A stretch of 64,000 bases of DNA from Verrucomicrobiales bacterium (GCA_016795505.1 JAEUHH010000099.1:1-64000); one strand, 5' to 3'; counted from the first letter of the stretch, positions 34,605 through 44,900 are shown. Numbers and translations are program-made. The notes: a model not told the origin generated them from the sequence alone.

Positions 34605-35303
34605 TTACTGCGCCGGCGCCTCAGCCGGAGCCGCCTCGGCCACAGCGGGGCGGATCGAGGCGGGCAGTTTCGCATCCTTCCGGCGGGAAAGCAGGTAATC
34701 GACCAAAGCCTCGGCTTCCGGCGTCGGCACCACGACAAATCCTTCCTCGGGGGCGAATTTGCCCTCCAACTTCAGCGCAGCATCCCGGCCGTCAGCAGGA
34801 ACGAGCCGATAGAGATGGCGGAAACCCGGCATGATCGATTCGTGGGTGTTAGCCCGCGGGTTGTAGAGCTGGATATGCAGTTTCTCACGATCCGTCAGAC
34901 GAGTGCCGACATTGGCCAGATCCGGGCCGATCCGCTGGTAGCCCAACTGGGCATAGCCCTCACCGATGTAGTCTTCCGGACGGGTCTCACGAGCCAGCCC
35001 CTCTTCTTCGCGACCACCCCAGCCGGGACGCCACATGTCGGGGCCTGCATAGGTGGGACGCACCATCTGGGTGTGGCAGTAGGCACAGCCTTCACGACGG
35101 TAGATCTCCGCACCGTAGTCGCTGGCACCCGCCCGCACCATGTTCGGGTCGGGATAGGCGACAAAGCCGGCTTCGTCGCTTTCGGCATAGGGCACCGGGG
35201 CCGCACTCGACTGCTTCACATACGGCAGGAGCACGAGGAACAGCCACGGAAAGCCGAAAGCCACGCCCAGCCAGGAAAAGAGTCTCCAGAGATCGTTTCT
35301 CAT
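34605..35303 (-). CDS. CcoO/FixO-like membrane-bound cytochrome c
   Basis: 232 residues from ATG 35303 (a TTG 12 bases upstream is in frame). N-terminal helix about 8-28, then a monoheme cytochrome c domain: EIYRREGCAYCHTQMVRP is the CcoO heme site, followed by the CcoO signature GYAQLGYQRIGPDLANVG and distal-Met candidate IMPGFRHLY. Close to the subunit II of cbb3 oxidases, which passes electrons to subunit I. Here its neighbour (35361-36845) is a CcoN-like protein that has lost the active-site ligands, so this protein may instead relay electrons between ACIII and the aa3 oxidase. The C-terminal 30 residues are an Ala/Pro/Glu tail. Confidence 0.88.
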   Translation of the reverse strand: MRNDLWRLFSWLGVAFGFPWLFLVLLPYVKQSSAAPVPYAESDEAGFVAYPDPNMVRAGASDYGAEIYRREGCAYCHTQMVRPTYAGPDMWRPGWGGREEEGLARETRPEDYIGEGYAQLGYQRIGPDLANVGTRLTDREKLHIQLYNPRANTHESIMPGFRHLYRLVPADGRDAALKLEGKFAPEEGFVVVPTPEAEALVDYLLSRRKDAKLPASIRPAVAEAAPAEAPAQ

Positions 35304-35360
35304 CGCTTGTTTCAAGAAGTGCCCGTGTCTGTTGCTTGCCAGTGGTGCGAAAAGTCAGTC

Positions 35361-36845
35361 TCAGTGATGCCCGCCGGCACCCGCCAGCGCGACCGCCTCT
35401 TCCGCGCTGCCCACGGAACCCGGCTCGGCATGGATGAGCGTCGGTCCGGCCGAGCGGCGTCCGCGACCGATGAACATCAAGGCCAATTGATAAAAGAAAC
35501 CCAGGTTCGCCGCCGCAATCAGCAGCCAGGCGACGATCCGGCCCACGATCCAGCCGTTGGCCACCTCGACGGAGCGGACGAACGCCTGATCCCACTGGTT
35601 CATCTGACCAGCCTGGGCAAATCCACCCACCAGCATCGTCAACACCACCGTGCCAATGCCATAGGTGGAAAACCAGAAATGGCCACGGATCAGGGTCGGC
35701 GACGGCCATTCACAACCAGTGATGCGCGGGACGATGTAGTAAATCGCCCCAAAAGCCGCCATGGAGAAGAATCCGTAAACCGCCAGCGTATCCAGACCGA
35801 CCACGAAGTGGCTGAACTGGAGCACCTGGCTCAGGCTGAAAAAGGACGACACCCCCGACAGCACTGCGTATGCGAGGAACATCAGCACCCCGAACAGGGT
35901 GAAACGCAGCGTCGGGCTGTATTCCCACAGCTTCTGGCGCCCGCGGAGGGTGAACCAGAAATTCGCACCCGCCGCCACGACCGCGACGATGATGAAGATC
36001 GAGGCAGCTCCGCTCACCGCCGGGATCCAGGCCGGGAAGGGACCGCCGACATAGCGTTGAAATCCCGTCCAACCGGCCAGAACGGCCAGCGCCCAGAAGC
36101 CCACCTGGGCCAGCGGATAGCTGTGGATCGGGCGACCGGCGATCTTCGGAACCAGATAGTAGGCCGAAGCCAGCGCCACGGGGGCAAACCAGAAATAGAT
36201 CAAATTGCTCATATACCAGGCATTGATCCCGGTGCTCATGGTCGCCGCACCCTCGTCGCCGACCAGCAGATTGGCCGTGGCGAAAATCCACGGGAACCAC
36301 AGCGCCGCCCCGATCAAATACATCTCCGAGACGTACACCTCGCCAGCCCGACGGGCGCGGAACATCGGGATCAGCCACAAAGTGACCATCAGGTAACCGA
36401 TGAAAAGCAGCGGAGCCACCCAGACCGGGAAATCCAGCCAAGGCATTGAGCGCCCCAGACCGGCCCACACAGTGATCACCGCCACCGCGACGCCCGCATT
36501 CCACAGATGGCCGGCGACGATGACCGTCACCGGGTTCTTCAACTCGTTCCGAGTCAGTCGGGCCATCAGCCAGATCATCACGCCGAGCCCCGCCTGCATC
36601 GCCCATCCGTAGACGAGGGCGAGCATGTGAACGGGGAAAAGCCGGCTGTATCCCAGCCACGGGCAATCCTCCCACAGCGTCGGGACCCGGAGCTTCAGCC
36701 CGCTCAGGAAGCCCAGCAAGGTCGCCACGAACAACCAGGCCGCCGCACTGGTGAAGAAAAACAACACCGGATACCGCACCGAGCGGTCAATCGCCGCGCG
36801 TTCGCGAATGTCTTCAGGTGTGGCTTGGTTCAGGTCGAGACTCAT
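35361..36845 (-). CDS. CcoN-like (cbb3 subunit I) protein lacking active-site ligands
   Basis: 494 residues, about 12 membrane helices, clearly of the cbb3 subunit I family by helix order and motifs such as YLVPKIAGRPIHSY, YIVPRITGCEW and the early heme helix SRLFPVHMLALVYGW (H73). Positions where CcoN binds the catalytic site are changed: Y-G-H-N (CuB His) is YMSN at 211-214; the GPHH pair of CuB ligands is TGFQ at 260-263; and the G-H-V-H heme-ligand motif is GLDT at 350-353. So the CuB site and the heme b3 ligand are gone, and the second low-spin ligand too. Oxygen reduction is not expected. It is co-transcribed with a normal-looking CcoO-like gene (57 bases), suggesting a structural or proton-handling role. 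Family members with altered ligands exist (NO reductase types), but those keep His ligands. Confidence 0.88.
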   Translation of the reverse strand: MSLDLNQATPEDIRERAAIDRSVRYPVLFFFTSAAAWLFVATLLGFLSGLKLRVPTLWEDCPWLGYSRLFPVHMLALVYGWAMQAGLGVMIWLMARLTRNELKNPVTVIVAGHLWNAGVAVAVITVWAGLGRSMPWLDFPVWVAPLLFIGYLMVTLWLIPMFRARRAGEVYVSEMYLIGAALWFPWIFATANLLVGDEGAATMSTGINAWYMSNLIYFWFAPVALASAYYLVPKIAGRPIHSYPLAQVGFWALAVLAGWTGFQRYVGGPFPAWIPAVSGAASIFIIVAVVAAGANFWFTLRGRQKLWEYSPTLRFTLFGVLMFLAYAVLSGVSSFFSLSQVLQFSHFVVGLDTLAVYGFFSMAAFGAIYYIVPRITGCEWPSPTLIRGHFWFSTYGIGTVVLTMLVGGFAQAGQMNQWDQAFVRSVEVANGWIVGRIVAWLLIAAANLGFFYQLALMFIGRGRRSAGPTLIHAEPGSVGSAEEAVALAGAGGHH

Positions 36846-36880
36846 GGGTCAAAAGAGCAGATCGGCAAAATCATTCAGCA

Positions 36881-37516
36881 TCACTTGGCAGGCGCGGCCG
36901 GAGCCGGAGTCGCAGGCGCAGCCGGTGCGGGAGTCGCAGGCGCAGCCGGGGCGGGAGCCGCAGGCGCAGCCGGGGCCGGAGTCGCCGGTGCAGCCGGGGC
37001 CGGAGTCGCAGGTGCAGCCGGGGCCGGAGTCGCAGGTGCAGCCGGGGCCGGAGTCGCCGGTGCAGCCGGGGCCGGAGTCGCCGGTGGAGCCGGCGCGGGA
37101 GTCGCTGGTGCGGCCGGTGCGGGAGCCGCCGGTGGAGCCGGTGCGGGAGTCGCAGGTGCAGCCGGGGCCGGAGTCGCAGGCGCAGCCGGAGCCTGGCTTT
37201 GTTTCATGAACGTCGGCGAACCTGGGACGATCAATTCGGTCTTGGCGGCTTTCTTGCCCTTCAGCGTTTCGAGCGTTGCGGGCAGCGCCTTCTGGATCGC
37301 CTCGGGAGCCAATGCTGTCGCCTGGGCCGCGCGGACCTCGACCAGATTCTTGGCGCGCTCCTGGGAACGCTCCGCCCAGCCGGGTTCCACGACCTCATGC
37401 GGTCCGGCCACCTTCAGGGCCAGCCACAGAACGGCGCCGAAGCTGACAAATGCCAGCAATCCGGCCCAGAAAGCCCGGAATCGATTGGTGGCGGTGTCTC
37501 CAGGGTGCTCGCTCAT
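36881..37516 (-). CDS. Membrane-anchored protein with Ala/Pro octapeptide repeats
   Basis: 211 residues from ATG 37516. A single helix (about 15-38, FWAGLLAFVSFGAVLWLAL) is followed by a short helical domain (about 45-105) and then a C-terminal low-complexity tract of about 100 residues made of APAAPATP-type octapeptides. At the DNA level this is a 24-bp tandem repeat between about 36890 and 37195, which should vary in copy number. Pro/Ala tracts of this kind span or anchor to the periplasm or cell wall in other proteins. It sits between actF and the CcoN-like gene in the operon; preceding the gene is repeat cluster D. Possibly a linker that holds the ACIII and oxidase complexes together, which is only inference. 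Confidence 0.8.
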   Translation of the reverse strand: MSEHPGDTATNRFRAFWAGLLAFVSFGAVLWLALKVAGPHEVVEPGWAERSQERAKNLVEVRAAQATALAPEAIQKALPATLETLKGKKAAKTELIVPGSPTFMKQSQAPAAPATPAPAAPATPAPAPPAAPAPAAPATPAPAPPATPAPAAPATPAPAAPATPAPAAPATPAPAAPATPAPAAPAAPAPAAPATPAPAAPATPAPAAPAK

Positions 37517-37527
37517 GGGTGGAAATT

Positions 37528-37593
37528 CGATCAAAGAGGGTTCGGTCGGAGAAGCAACAGGGTTGGTTCGGAGGACAAAGAGGGTCTGGTCGG
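37528..37593. repeat. 22-bp repeat cluster D (3 units) inside the respiratory operon
   Basis: Three 22-bp units (37528-37549, 37550-37571, 37572-37593) read in the minus direction, in the 97-base gap between actF and the Ala/Pro repeat gene. As both genes run on the minus strand with short gaps on either side, these units should be transcribed in the mRNA. Confidence 0.87.
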
Positions 37594-37613
37594 AAAGTCG
37601 GCTCAGTGAGGAA

Positions 37614-39116
37614 TCAGTTCACCACGTTGAGGGATTCGTCCAATCGCGGGTCGCGGCAGGGATAGAGGCTGCCTTTGCCAAGGAAATGCATCAGGCCAAA
37701 TCCAAAGAGGCCAGCCACGGAAATCCACGCCAGAAGATCGGTCCACACCGCCCCGGGAATGATGAGGGACTCTCCGTGGGTCAGCGAGGGTCCGCGCTCC
37801 GGAATGATGATCCAGTAAACGTCGAAGAAATGCATCAGCAGCGTCCAGCCGGCGATGGCACAGATAACAGTCGGCTTTTTCTTGAAGCCCTGGATCAACA
37901 GGATCGTGAACGGCACAAAGAAGTGGCCGATGACGAGGAAGGCGATCGAGTAGGGATTCCAGAAGTCGGTGTTGCGGGTCAGGTAGAACTTCGTCTCCTC
38001 GGTGATGTTGGCATACCAGATCAGGAAGAACTGGGAGAAGGCGATGTAGGCCCAGAAAATGGTGAAGGCGAGCAGGAGCTTACCCATGAGGTGGTAGTGC
38101 TCCATGGTGATGACCTCCTTCAGGTAGCCAGCCCGCCTGAGCAGGGTGACCAGGATGATGAGGAACGCCATCGAGTTCAGCGCGGCTCCGGCGAACAGGT
38201 AAACGCCCCACATGGTCGAGAACCAGGCGTAATCGAGAGCCATCAGCCAGTCGAACACGAGGAAGGTCCACGCCGTGGCAAACAGCGGGAGGAAGCCGCA
38301 GGCGGCGCGGCGCATGCGCCGGAAGAACTTCGGATCGCCCGTCTCGTCGCTCTTGATCGACCAGTGGCGGAGGAAATAGATGATACCGAACAGGGCGGCG
38401 CCGTAGAAGAAAAAGCGGAAGTGCCAGAACGCCTCGTTCAGGTAGCCCTTCTTCTTGTAAAGGAGCACGTTGGAGTGCTTGAAGTGCTCGTACTTGAGCT
38501 GCTCCTTGATTTCTTCGTCAGAGCCCAGCGCGGCTTTGGCAGTCTCGAGACGGCCCTTGGCAGCGGCGAGTTCGGCATTCAGATACACCTTCTCCCCTTC
38601 GGTCGCCTTGGCGAGCGCGGCGGCATTTTCCTTTTCCATCGCCAGCAGCGAGGTCTCCGCCGCCTTGAGGTTCTCGGTCAATTGGGCCCGACGGGCAGCC
38701 AGCTCATGCTCGGCATGCTCGACGGCTTCGGCCTTGATCTTGGCGCGCTCGGGGAACCACTCCCAGAGGGCGTCGCGGAAGCCGGGCGCGAGGAGCGGGA
38801 GCGCGAGGACAAAAATGACGATGACGACGCTGCCGAGATTCTCCATCAAACGACGGATGACAATGCCCCAGCCCGAATTCGAGGCGTGATGAAGCAGAGT
38901 CCAAAAGATGCCACCGACGGTGAGGCTGAGGAAATAGATGAGCGCAAACAGCCAGGAGTAGGCCATGGCACCGCGGAATTGCTCACCGGAAGCCGAAGCG
39001 ATGATGAAAAACAGCACCGCCGCCCCGGCGCCGCCCATGAGCAGCACCCATTTGAGCAAGCCGGGGGAGAATTTCTCGCCCTGCGCGTAGTGATCTGCGT
39101 TTTTCAGTCCAGCCAT
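37614..39116 (-). CDS. actF: Alternative Complex III subunit ActF with coiled-coil insertion
   Basis: 500 residues from ATG 39116; related ActF proteins are about 400-430. It is a membrane protein of the NrfD-like type with ten or so helices; conserved segments include FSLTVGGIFWTLLHHASN-like text (YFLSLTVGGIFWTLLHHAS), FDWLMALDYAWFSTMWGVY and EHYHLMGKLLLAFTIFWAYI, then GHFFVPF. ActF helps anchor the complex and may carry a proton path. Between the third and fourth helices there is an insertion of about 80 residues (about 125-205) that is a charged alpha-helical coiled coil (HELAARRAQLTENLKAAE, AAAKGRLETAKAALGS). Its ACIII neighbours are all present upstream; 52 bases separate it from actE. 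Confidence 0.93.
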   Translation of the reverse strand: MAGLKNADHYAQGEKFSPGLLKWVLLMGGAGAAVLFFIIASASGEQFRGAMAYSWLFALIYFLSLTVGGIFWTLLHHASNSGWGIVIRRLMENLGSVVIVIFVLALPLLAPGFRDALWEWFPERAKIKAEAVEHAEHELAARRAQLTENLKAAETSLLAMEKENAAALAKATEGEKVYLNAELAAAKGRLETAKAALGSDEEIKEQLKYEHFKHSNVLLYKKKGYLNEAFWHFRFFFYGAALFGIIYFLRHWSIKSDETGDPKFFRRMRRAACGFLPLFATAWTFLVFDWLMALDYAWFSTMWGVYLFAGAALNSMAFLIILVTLLRRAGYLKEVITMEHYHLMGKLLLAFTIFWAYIAFSQFFLIWYANITEETKFYLTRNTDFWNPYSIAFLVIGHFFVPFTILLIQGFKKKPTVICAIAGWTLLMHFFDVYWIIIPERGPSLTHGESLIIPGAVWTDLLAWISVAGLFGFGLMHFLGKGSLYPCRDPRLDESLNVVN

Positions 39117-39168
39117 GATCCGTGGTGAAAGAGTGGGGTGTCGGTCTGTCGGTGGGTCCGGAAGGGTC

Positions 39169-39771
39169 TCATTTGCTGCCACCCGCCGCCTGCATGGCGC
39201 GGACGTAAGCCGTGATCGCCCAGCGGTCGGCCGCGGGGATGGCGCCATTGTAGGGGCCCATCAGGCCCTTGCCGTGGGTGATGGTCCAGAAAATCTGTCC
39301 ATCGGGCATGGCCACGACGCGGGGATCGAGAAGGTTGGCCGTCGGCGGGATCGCCCAGTATTTCGAGACGATGCCCTGGCCATTTCCGGAGGTGCCGTGA
39401 CAGGGAGTGCAGAAGATCTGATAACGCTCCTGACCGCGCTGAAGCAGCGCATTGTCGACCGTGACTTCGGCCGGCATGCCGTCGCCGTAATAATCGCCGA
39501 AAGTTCCGTTCAGGAAGTACTCGCTCTCCGCCGGCGCCGAATCAGGGGAAGTCGGGAAGGTGTAGCCGATCGGCACGGTGTTCGCGACGGGCTTGCGGGC
39601 TCCCTGGCCGTTTTCGAAGAACTCGCTGGGCTTCTGGAACTTCAGTTTGTCCTGCCAGTCCATGTCATTGAAGACATAAAGCGGCGGCTTGGAGAACTTT
39701 TCACCGCGGGGGCCGATCCCCACGGCGAACATCACCGCCACAGCAAAGAGAATGAGAAAAAACCAGCGCAT
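39169..39771 (-). CDS. actE: Alternative Complex III subunit ActE, monoheme cytochrome c
   Basis: 200 residues with an N-terminal signal/anchor (MRWFFLILFAVAVMFAVGIG). One c-type heme site CTPCH in YQIFCTPCHGTSGNGQGIVSKY, with a distal Met candidate in TITHGKGLMGPYNGAI. This is the ActE cytochrome that accepts electrons from ActA/ActB and passes them to the oxidase or a soluble carrier. Gene order actD-actE-actF is as in other ACIII operons; 45 bases from actD. Confidence 0.93.
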   Translation of the reverse strand: MRWFFLILFAVAVMFAVGIGPRGEKFSKPPLYVFNDMDWQDKLKFQKPSEFFENGQGARKPVANTVPIGYTFPTSPDSAPAESEYFLNGTFGDYYGDGMPAEVTVDNALLQRGQERYQIFCTPCHGTSGNGQGIVSKYWAIPPTANLLDPRVVAMPDGQIFWTITHGKGLMGPYNGAIPAADRWAITAYVRAMQAAGGSK

Positions 39772-39816
39772 TTCGTTCGATTCAGTTCGGAAGCCGTCGT
39801 CGCATTCTTTCCTTCA

Positions 39817-40374
39817 TCACGCATCGACCCGCTCGATCGCCTTGGCGCCGATGGACTCGAGGAATTCAGTCGTCTTGTCTTCCCGGAACTTGGGATCCTT
39901 CGATTCGATCACGAGGAGGAATCCGTCGTCGGAGAATTTCTTGAAAAGGGCCGATTCGAACAGCGGATGATTCCACCGCGGCAGCAGCACGAAGATCAAC
40001 AACCCGAACAGGGTGGCGAAGGCCGAAAAGAGAATGGTCAATTCGAATGTGACCGGGAAAAAGGCCGGCACCGTGTTCAGGTTGGTCGGCTTGCCCTGCA
40101 CGATGGTGGGATAGAGATTCACCTGGGTGAAAAACTGAAGGATCAGCGCGGTGGTAAAGCCGGTGACGCCACCGCAGAGGACCACGCCCGAAAGCCAGCT
40201 CTTTTTCAGCCCCATGGCATGATCCATGCCGTGGATCGGGAAGGGCGTGTGCACATCCCAGCGCTTGAACCCGGCGTCGCGGACCTTTTCGGCAGCGTGG
40301 TAGAGATCCGACGCGCTGTCGAACTCGGCCACGATCCCGAAGATCTGCTTGGTGCTGGCGGTAGTGGTGCTCAC
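39817..40374 (-). CDS. actD: Alternative Complex III subunit ActD (DUF3341)
   Basis: 185 residues, DUF3341 family. An N-terminal soluble segment with IVAEFDSASDLYHAAEKVRDAGF and the family signature RWDVHTPFPIHGMDHAMGL precedes two membrane helices (about 60-82 and 103-130) and a soluble C-terminus that again contains a DGFLLVIE-SKD strand. ActD has no cofactor and holds the ActC/ActF membrane core. It lies 61 bases after actC. Confidence 0.94.
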   Translation of the reverse strand: MSTTTASTKQIFGIVAEFDSASDLYHAAEKVRDAGFKRWDVHTPFPIHGMDHAMGLKKSWLSGVVLCGGVTGFTTALILQFFTQVNLYPTIVQGKPTNLNTVPAFFPVTFELTILFSAFATLFGLLIFVLLPRWNHPLFESALFKKFSDDGFLLVIESKDPKFREDKTTEFLESIGAKAIERVDA

Positions 40375-40435
40375 TGGGTGAGAAAAGAGTGGTGAATGGT
40401 GTTTCGAAAAAAGGGACAGCGTCCGGGAGGACCGG

Positions 40436-41869
40436 TTACTTGGACCTGCGGCCTTCGCGCAGTTTTTTCCAGTCGTGGTAATGGGGGTCGGCCTGCGGCA
40501 ACACGCCTTTCACTTCGGCGATGGCTATGACCGGCAGGAAGCGCAGGAAGATGAGGAACAACGACATGAAGAGGCCGAACGATCCCGCGAACATCAGTTT
40601 CTCAACCCAGGTCGGGCTGTAAAGACCCCATTGACCAGGCAGGAAGTCGACCGACACCGAGGTCGGGATGATGACGAAGCGCTCGAACCACATCCCGGCG
40701 TTCACGAAGTTCGCGATGATGAAGACGATCCAAAGATTTTTCCGCGCCTTCTCGAACCAGAAAACCTGGGGCGCGATCACGTTGCAGAAGAACATGCAGT
40801 AGTAGGCCCACGTGTATGGCCCACTCAGGATGCGGAGATGGAAGGCATCGGTCTCATACTTGTTGGCGCTGTAGTAGGAAATGAACAGCTCCATGATGTA
40901 GGCATAGCCGACGATCGTCCCGGTGAGCAGGATGATTTTCGCCATGTTGTCGATGTGCTTCATCGTGATGAGGTCCTGCAGACCGTAGATGAGGCGGCAG
41001 GGCAGCATCAGGGTCAGCACCATGGCGAATCCGCCGAAAATGGCGCCTGCCACGAAATAGGGCGGGAAAATGGTAGTGTGCCAACCGGGAACCACCGACG
41101 TGGCGAAGTCGAACGACACGACCGAGTGGACCGAAAGCACCAGCGGAGTCGACAGCGCCGCCAGAAGCAGGTAGGCCATTTCGTAGTGCTGCCACTGACG
41201 GTTGCCGCCGCGCCAACCGAGGGCGAAGAAGCCGTAAGCCAGCTTGCGAAACTTGGTCCTGGCCCGATCCCGCAGGGTGGCGAGGTCTGGAATCAACCCG
41301 ATGTACCAGAATATGACGGAAACAGTGAAGTAGGTCGAAACGGCAAACACGTCCCAGAGCAGCGGGCTCTTGAAGTTCTGCCAGATGGCATTGGAATTCG
41401 GCACCGGAGCGAGGAACCACACCATCCAGAAACGACCGACGTGGAAGCCGGGGAAAATTCCGGCGCACATCACCGCGAAGAGAGTCATCGCCTCCGAAGC
41501 CCGGTTCACCGAGGTGCGCCACTTCTGGCGGGTCAAGAACAGAATGGCGGAAATGAGCGTTCCGGCGTGGCCGATACCGATCCAGAACACGAAATTCACG
41601 ATGTCCCAACCCCAAGCGACAGGATGGTTCATCCCCCAGATCCCGACACCGGTCGAAACGAGGTAAACGAGGGTGAAAATCAGACACCCAGCCAGAATTG
41701 CCGACGGGATAAACAGAAACCACCAACCCAAGGGCTGACGATTCTCCACAATGCCGCAAATCCGCTCCGTGATCCAACTGAAGGACCGGTTGTTCAGCAC
41801 AAGCGGCTCGCGTGCCACTCCCGGAGCTTCGGAGGGATGCACGCCTTGGTCTGTCGTTCCTGTGGGCAT
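40436..41869 (-). CDS. actC: Alternative Complex III subunit ActC (NrfD/PsrC-like)
   Basis: 477 residues, ten-helix NrfD-like quinol-binding membrane subunit. Characteristic pieces are [31 protein letters not shown] (with the His/Gly quinol-site region), [38 protein letters not shown] and [23 protein letters not shown]. In ACIII, ActC oxidises menaquinol near ActB's [3Fe-4S] cluster and may hold one proton path. Close spacing to actB (91 bases) and actD (61 bases). Confidence 0.95.
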   Translation of the reverse strand: MPTGTTDQGVHPSEAPGVAREPLVLNNRSFSWITERICGIVENRQPLGWWFLFIPSAILAGCLIFTLVYLVSTGVGIWGMNHPVAWGWDIVNFVFWIGIGHAGTLISAILFLTRQKWRTSVNRASEAMTLFAVMCAGIFPGFHVGRFWMVWFLAPVPNSNAIWQNFKSPLLWDVFAVSTYFTVSVIFWYIGLIPDLATLRDRARTKFRKLAYGFFALGWRGGNRQWQHYEMAYLLLAALSTPLVLSVHSVVSFDFATSVVPGWHTTIFPPYFVAGAIFGGFAMVLTLMLPCRLIYGLQDLITMKHIDNMAKIILLTGTIVGYAYIMELFISYYSANKYETDAFHLRILSGPYTWAYYCMFFCNVIAPQVFWFEKARKNLWIVFIIANFVNAGMWFERFVIIPTSVSVDFLPGQWGLYSPTWVEKLMFAGSFGLFMSLFLIFLRFLPVIAIAEVKGVLPQADPHYHDWKKLREGRRSK

Positions 41870-41960
41870 GTGAAGTCGAATCGGAAAAGGGAAAACAAAC
41901 GGAGGTCAGGTCTCGTCAATCAGTCGGTTGTGGAATCGGTCCTCTTCGTCCGGGAGATTT

Positions 41961-44900
41961 TCAGTGCATGTCAGCGGTCACTTTGCCGACTCGGTCGGCA
42001 CCGGGCATCTTGGGATTCGGGTTCTTGATCCGCGCCAGATAACTGGTGCGGGGACGCGTGCCAATGTATTTCAGCAGTTCGTACTGTCTGGGGTGGCCAT
42101 CGTGACCGTCGCCACCCATCTTGCCTTTGACCTTGGTCACCAGATCATCAGCATTTTTCCAGTTGCCGAAAACAATGGCACCAGTCGGGCAAGCGTCCTG
42201 ACAGGCCGTGGTCACGGAATTCGCGGGCACCTGAACCTTGTCCGAGTCGCGGGCGGCCACTTTGGCAGCCACCTTCGCAGCACTGAGGCGCTGGACGCAA
42301 TAGGTACACTTCTCGATCACACCACGCATGCGGACCGTGACGTTCGGGTTCTTCTGCAACTGCTCACTGGTGCGGGCGCGACCATTGGCCGGAGCCAGCG
42401 GACCCCAGTAAAGATTGTCGATGGAACGCTTGTTGTAGTCGAAGTAGTTGAAACGACGAGCCTTGTAGGGGCAGTTGTTCGCGCAGTAGCGGGTGCCGAT
42501 GCAGCGATTGTAGGTCATCGCATTGAGACCGTCGCCAGTGTGAACCGTGGCATTGACGGGGCAGACCGTCTCACAAGGCGCCGCCTCGCACTGCTGGCAC
42601 GCGACCGGTTGCGGGAGCATTTCGACTTGGTCATCATCCACGCGACGCTGACCGGGCCGACCGGCTTTTTCGAAGTCCAGGCCCATTTCCGAAATCGTCT
42701 TCGCGTCGTAGGGCGACGAAAAATAGCGATCCATCCGGATCCAGTGCATTTCACGACCGTTGATGACCTGCTCCTTGCCAACGATTGGAATGTTGTTCTC
42801 GCTCTGGCAGGCAATCGAACACGCATTGCAGCCCAGGCAGGAATTCAGGTCCACCGCCATGGCCCACTGATGATCGGGATCGACCCGAAACTCATGACCG
42901 TCGATGGCCGGACCCTCGTTACGCTGATTGCGCTCGCTTTCCGGGTTCGCGTAATCCGGCCCCTCGTAAAACGTGACGTTCTCAGGAATGTGGCTGTCCA
43001 TCCCCTGCTTCCCGGCGAAGTCAGGCTTCTCCCGATACATGTCGACCGTGCCTTCGCGAACGATCTCGCGGCCTTCCATCGAGTAGTGCTCAGCCGTGAG
43101 CGCGAGCGGGTGTTTGCGGTCGGTTTTCTTCGCCGCCGCCCCGGAGAGGACAAACGGGGAAGCCACCGAGCGGAGCCCCCACACAGAAAAGCCAACACCC
43201 GTGGCGATGGAACCGAGGTCAACGGGCTCACCATCACTACCCTGCACATCGCCATAGTAACCCGCGGCGACCTGAATCGTGAAATCCGCCTGACCGGGAT
43301 TGATCAGCGCAGGCAATTGAACCGTGGCCCCACCGGCGGAAACCTCCACCACATCGCCATTCTCCACCTCCAAAGCCTCGGCGGTGGCGCGACTCATCAG
43401 GGCGGCATTGTCCCACGTCAGTTTCGTGATCGGATCGGCCGCTTCCTGCATCCAGCCGTTGTTCACGAAACGGCCATCCCAAGTCGAGGAACCGGGCACG
43501 ATTTCAACTTCGATCGAGCCTGCGTAGGGGATCGGAGCAAAGGTGAAGGCGCCCAAGGCGGCACCGACTTTGGCCGCATCGACCGCGGCATTGGCCACCG
43601 GGAAGGCGGAACCCTTCGCAAAACCATCGCGCACCGTGAGACGCCAGTCACCACCGGGAACTGCCGCCGCGAAGGTGGCCTTCACCGCCGCCAATGCAGG
43701 CGAATCTGGCTCAGGCTGTCCCGGAATAGGCGCCGCCGGAGCGGGGGCATCAGCCGGAGCCGGCTCATTGAGCAACGAAAGCAGGAACTCCACCTCCGAC
43801 AGCCCACCGTTCATCGGATGGATCATCGGCTGCTGGACGGAATACATCCCGGTCTCGGAGCGCCAGTCGCCCCATGACTCCAGATAATGCGCCGCCGGCA
43901 CATGCCACGAAGCGGAAAGGGAGCTCAGATTGCGACGACCACCGAAATGCACCACCGTCTCTACCTTGGCGAGCGCGTCAGCCCACTTCAGATCCGCCGG
44001 CGCATCGGCCGCCACGTCGGATTCGGTCATCAGGAAAAGCGTCTTCACCTTCCCCTCGCCCACCGCCTTGGCCAGGTCAGCGAGGCCGGGCAGCGACTTC
44101 GCGCCGGTTTGAACCAGCGAAATCGAAGCCGACTCACCCGCGAAAGCTCCCAGCGCGGCATTTACCGCCGCCACCAGCAAATGCACTTCGGTCGGCTGAC
44201 GGGAACCCGCCACCACCAGCGCCTTGCCCTTGGCAGCCACCAAGTCGGCGGCGCACTCGCGGATCCACTCATTATTGAAAACTGCCGCATTGATCTTCGC
44301 CAAAGCCGGTTGCAGCGCCGCAGTCAGAGCCGCATCGCCCGCACCCTTGGCCACTTCGGCTGCCAGCAGCACCGCCACCTGCGGAATCTGGCTCGAAGCC
44401 AACCGGTAGCGATGATCCGCCATTCCACCCGTCAGGGTGAAAGCCGCCTCCACCGCGTAGAGACGATTCATTTCCTTACCCTCGTCAACCGCCTTGCGGC
44501 CGCGGGCAAATTGCATCGCCGGGTCCTCGCCAACCTTGTCGAGACCGAGGAAATCGGCATCCAACGACAAGATTCGGGTCGCCCGGTCAAAACGCGGCAC
44601 CTGAGCCACACCCTCGCCGAAAAGCTGCCCCTCGGCAGCGGAACGACCGGCCGGAATCAGCGCCTCGTAGCGATAGACCTTGGCACCGGCAAACTTCGCC
44701 ACCACCTCGCCCATCAGGCGATCACGCGTCGGCGCATAGCCAGCCCCAACCAGGAAAGCCACCCCATCACCCTTGGCCGCCTTGCGGAACGCGGAAAGAA
44801 ATTCACCCTCGAATGCCGCCGCATCGGCCGCCTCACCCTTTTTCAGATACTCCCGAGAGCGATCCGGATCGTAGAGATCCAAAATCGAAGCCTGGGTAAA

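Noticed and set aside
31276-34698. Very long plus-strand open frame (1140 codons) opposite coxA/coxC and similar ones opposite ActF, the helicase and the DUF1800 gene
   Set aside because: They are shadows caused by high GC and codon bias; composition is rich in Arg, Gly, His and Pro with no family motifs, whereas the opposite strand carries complete known proteins.
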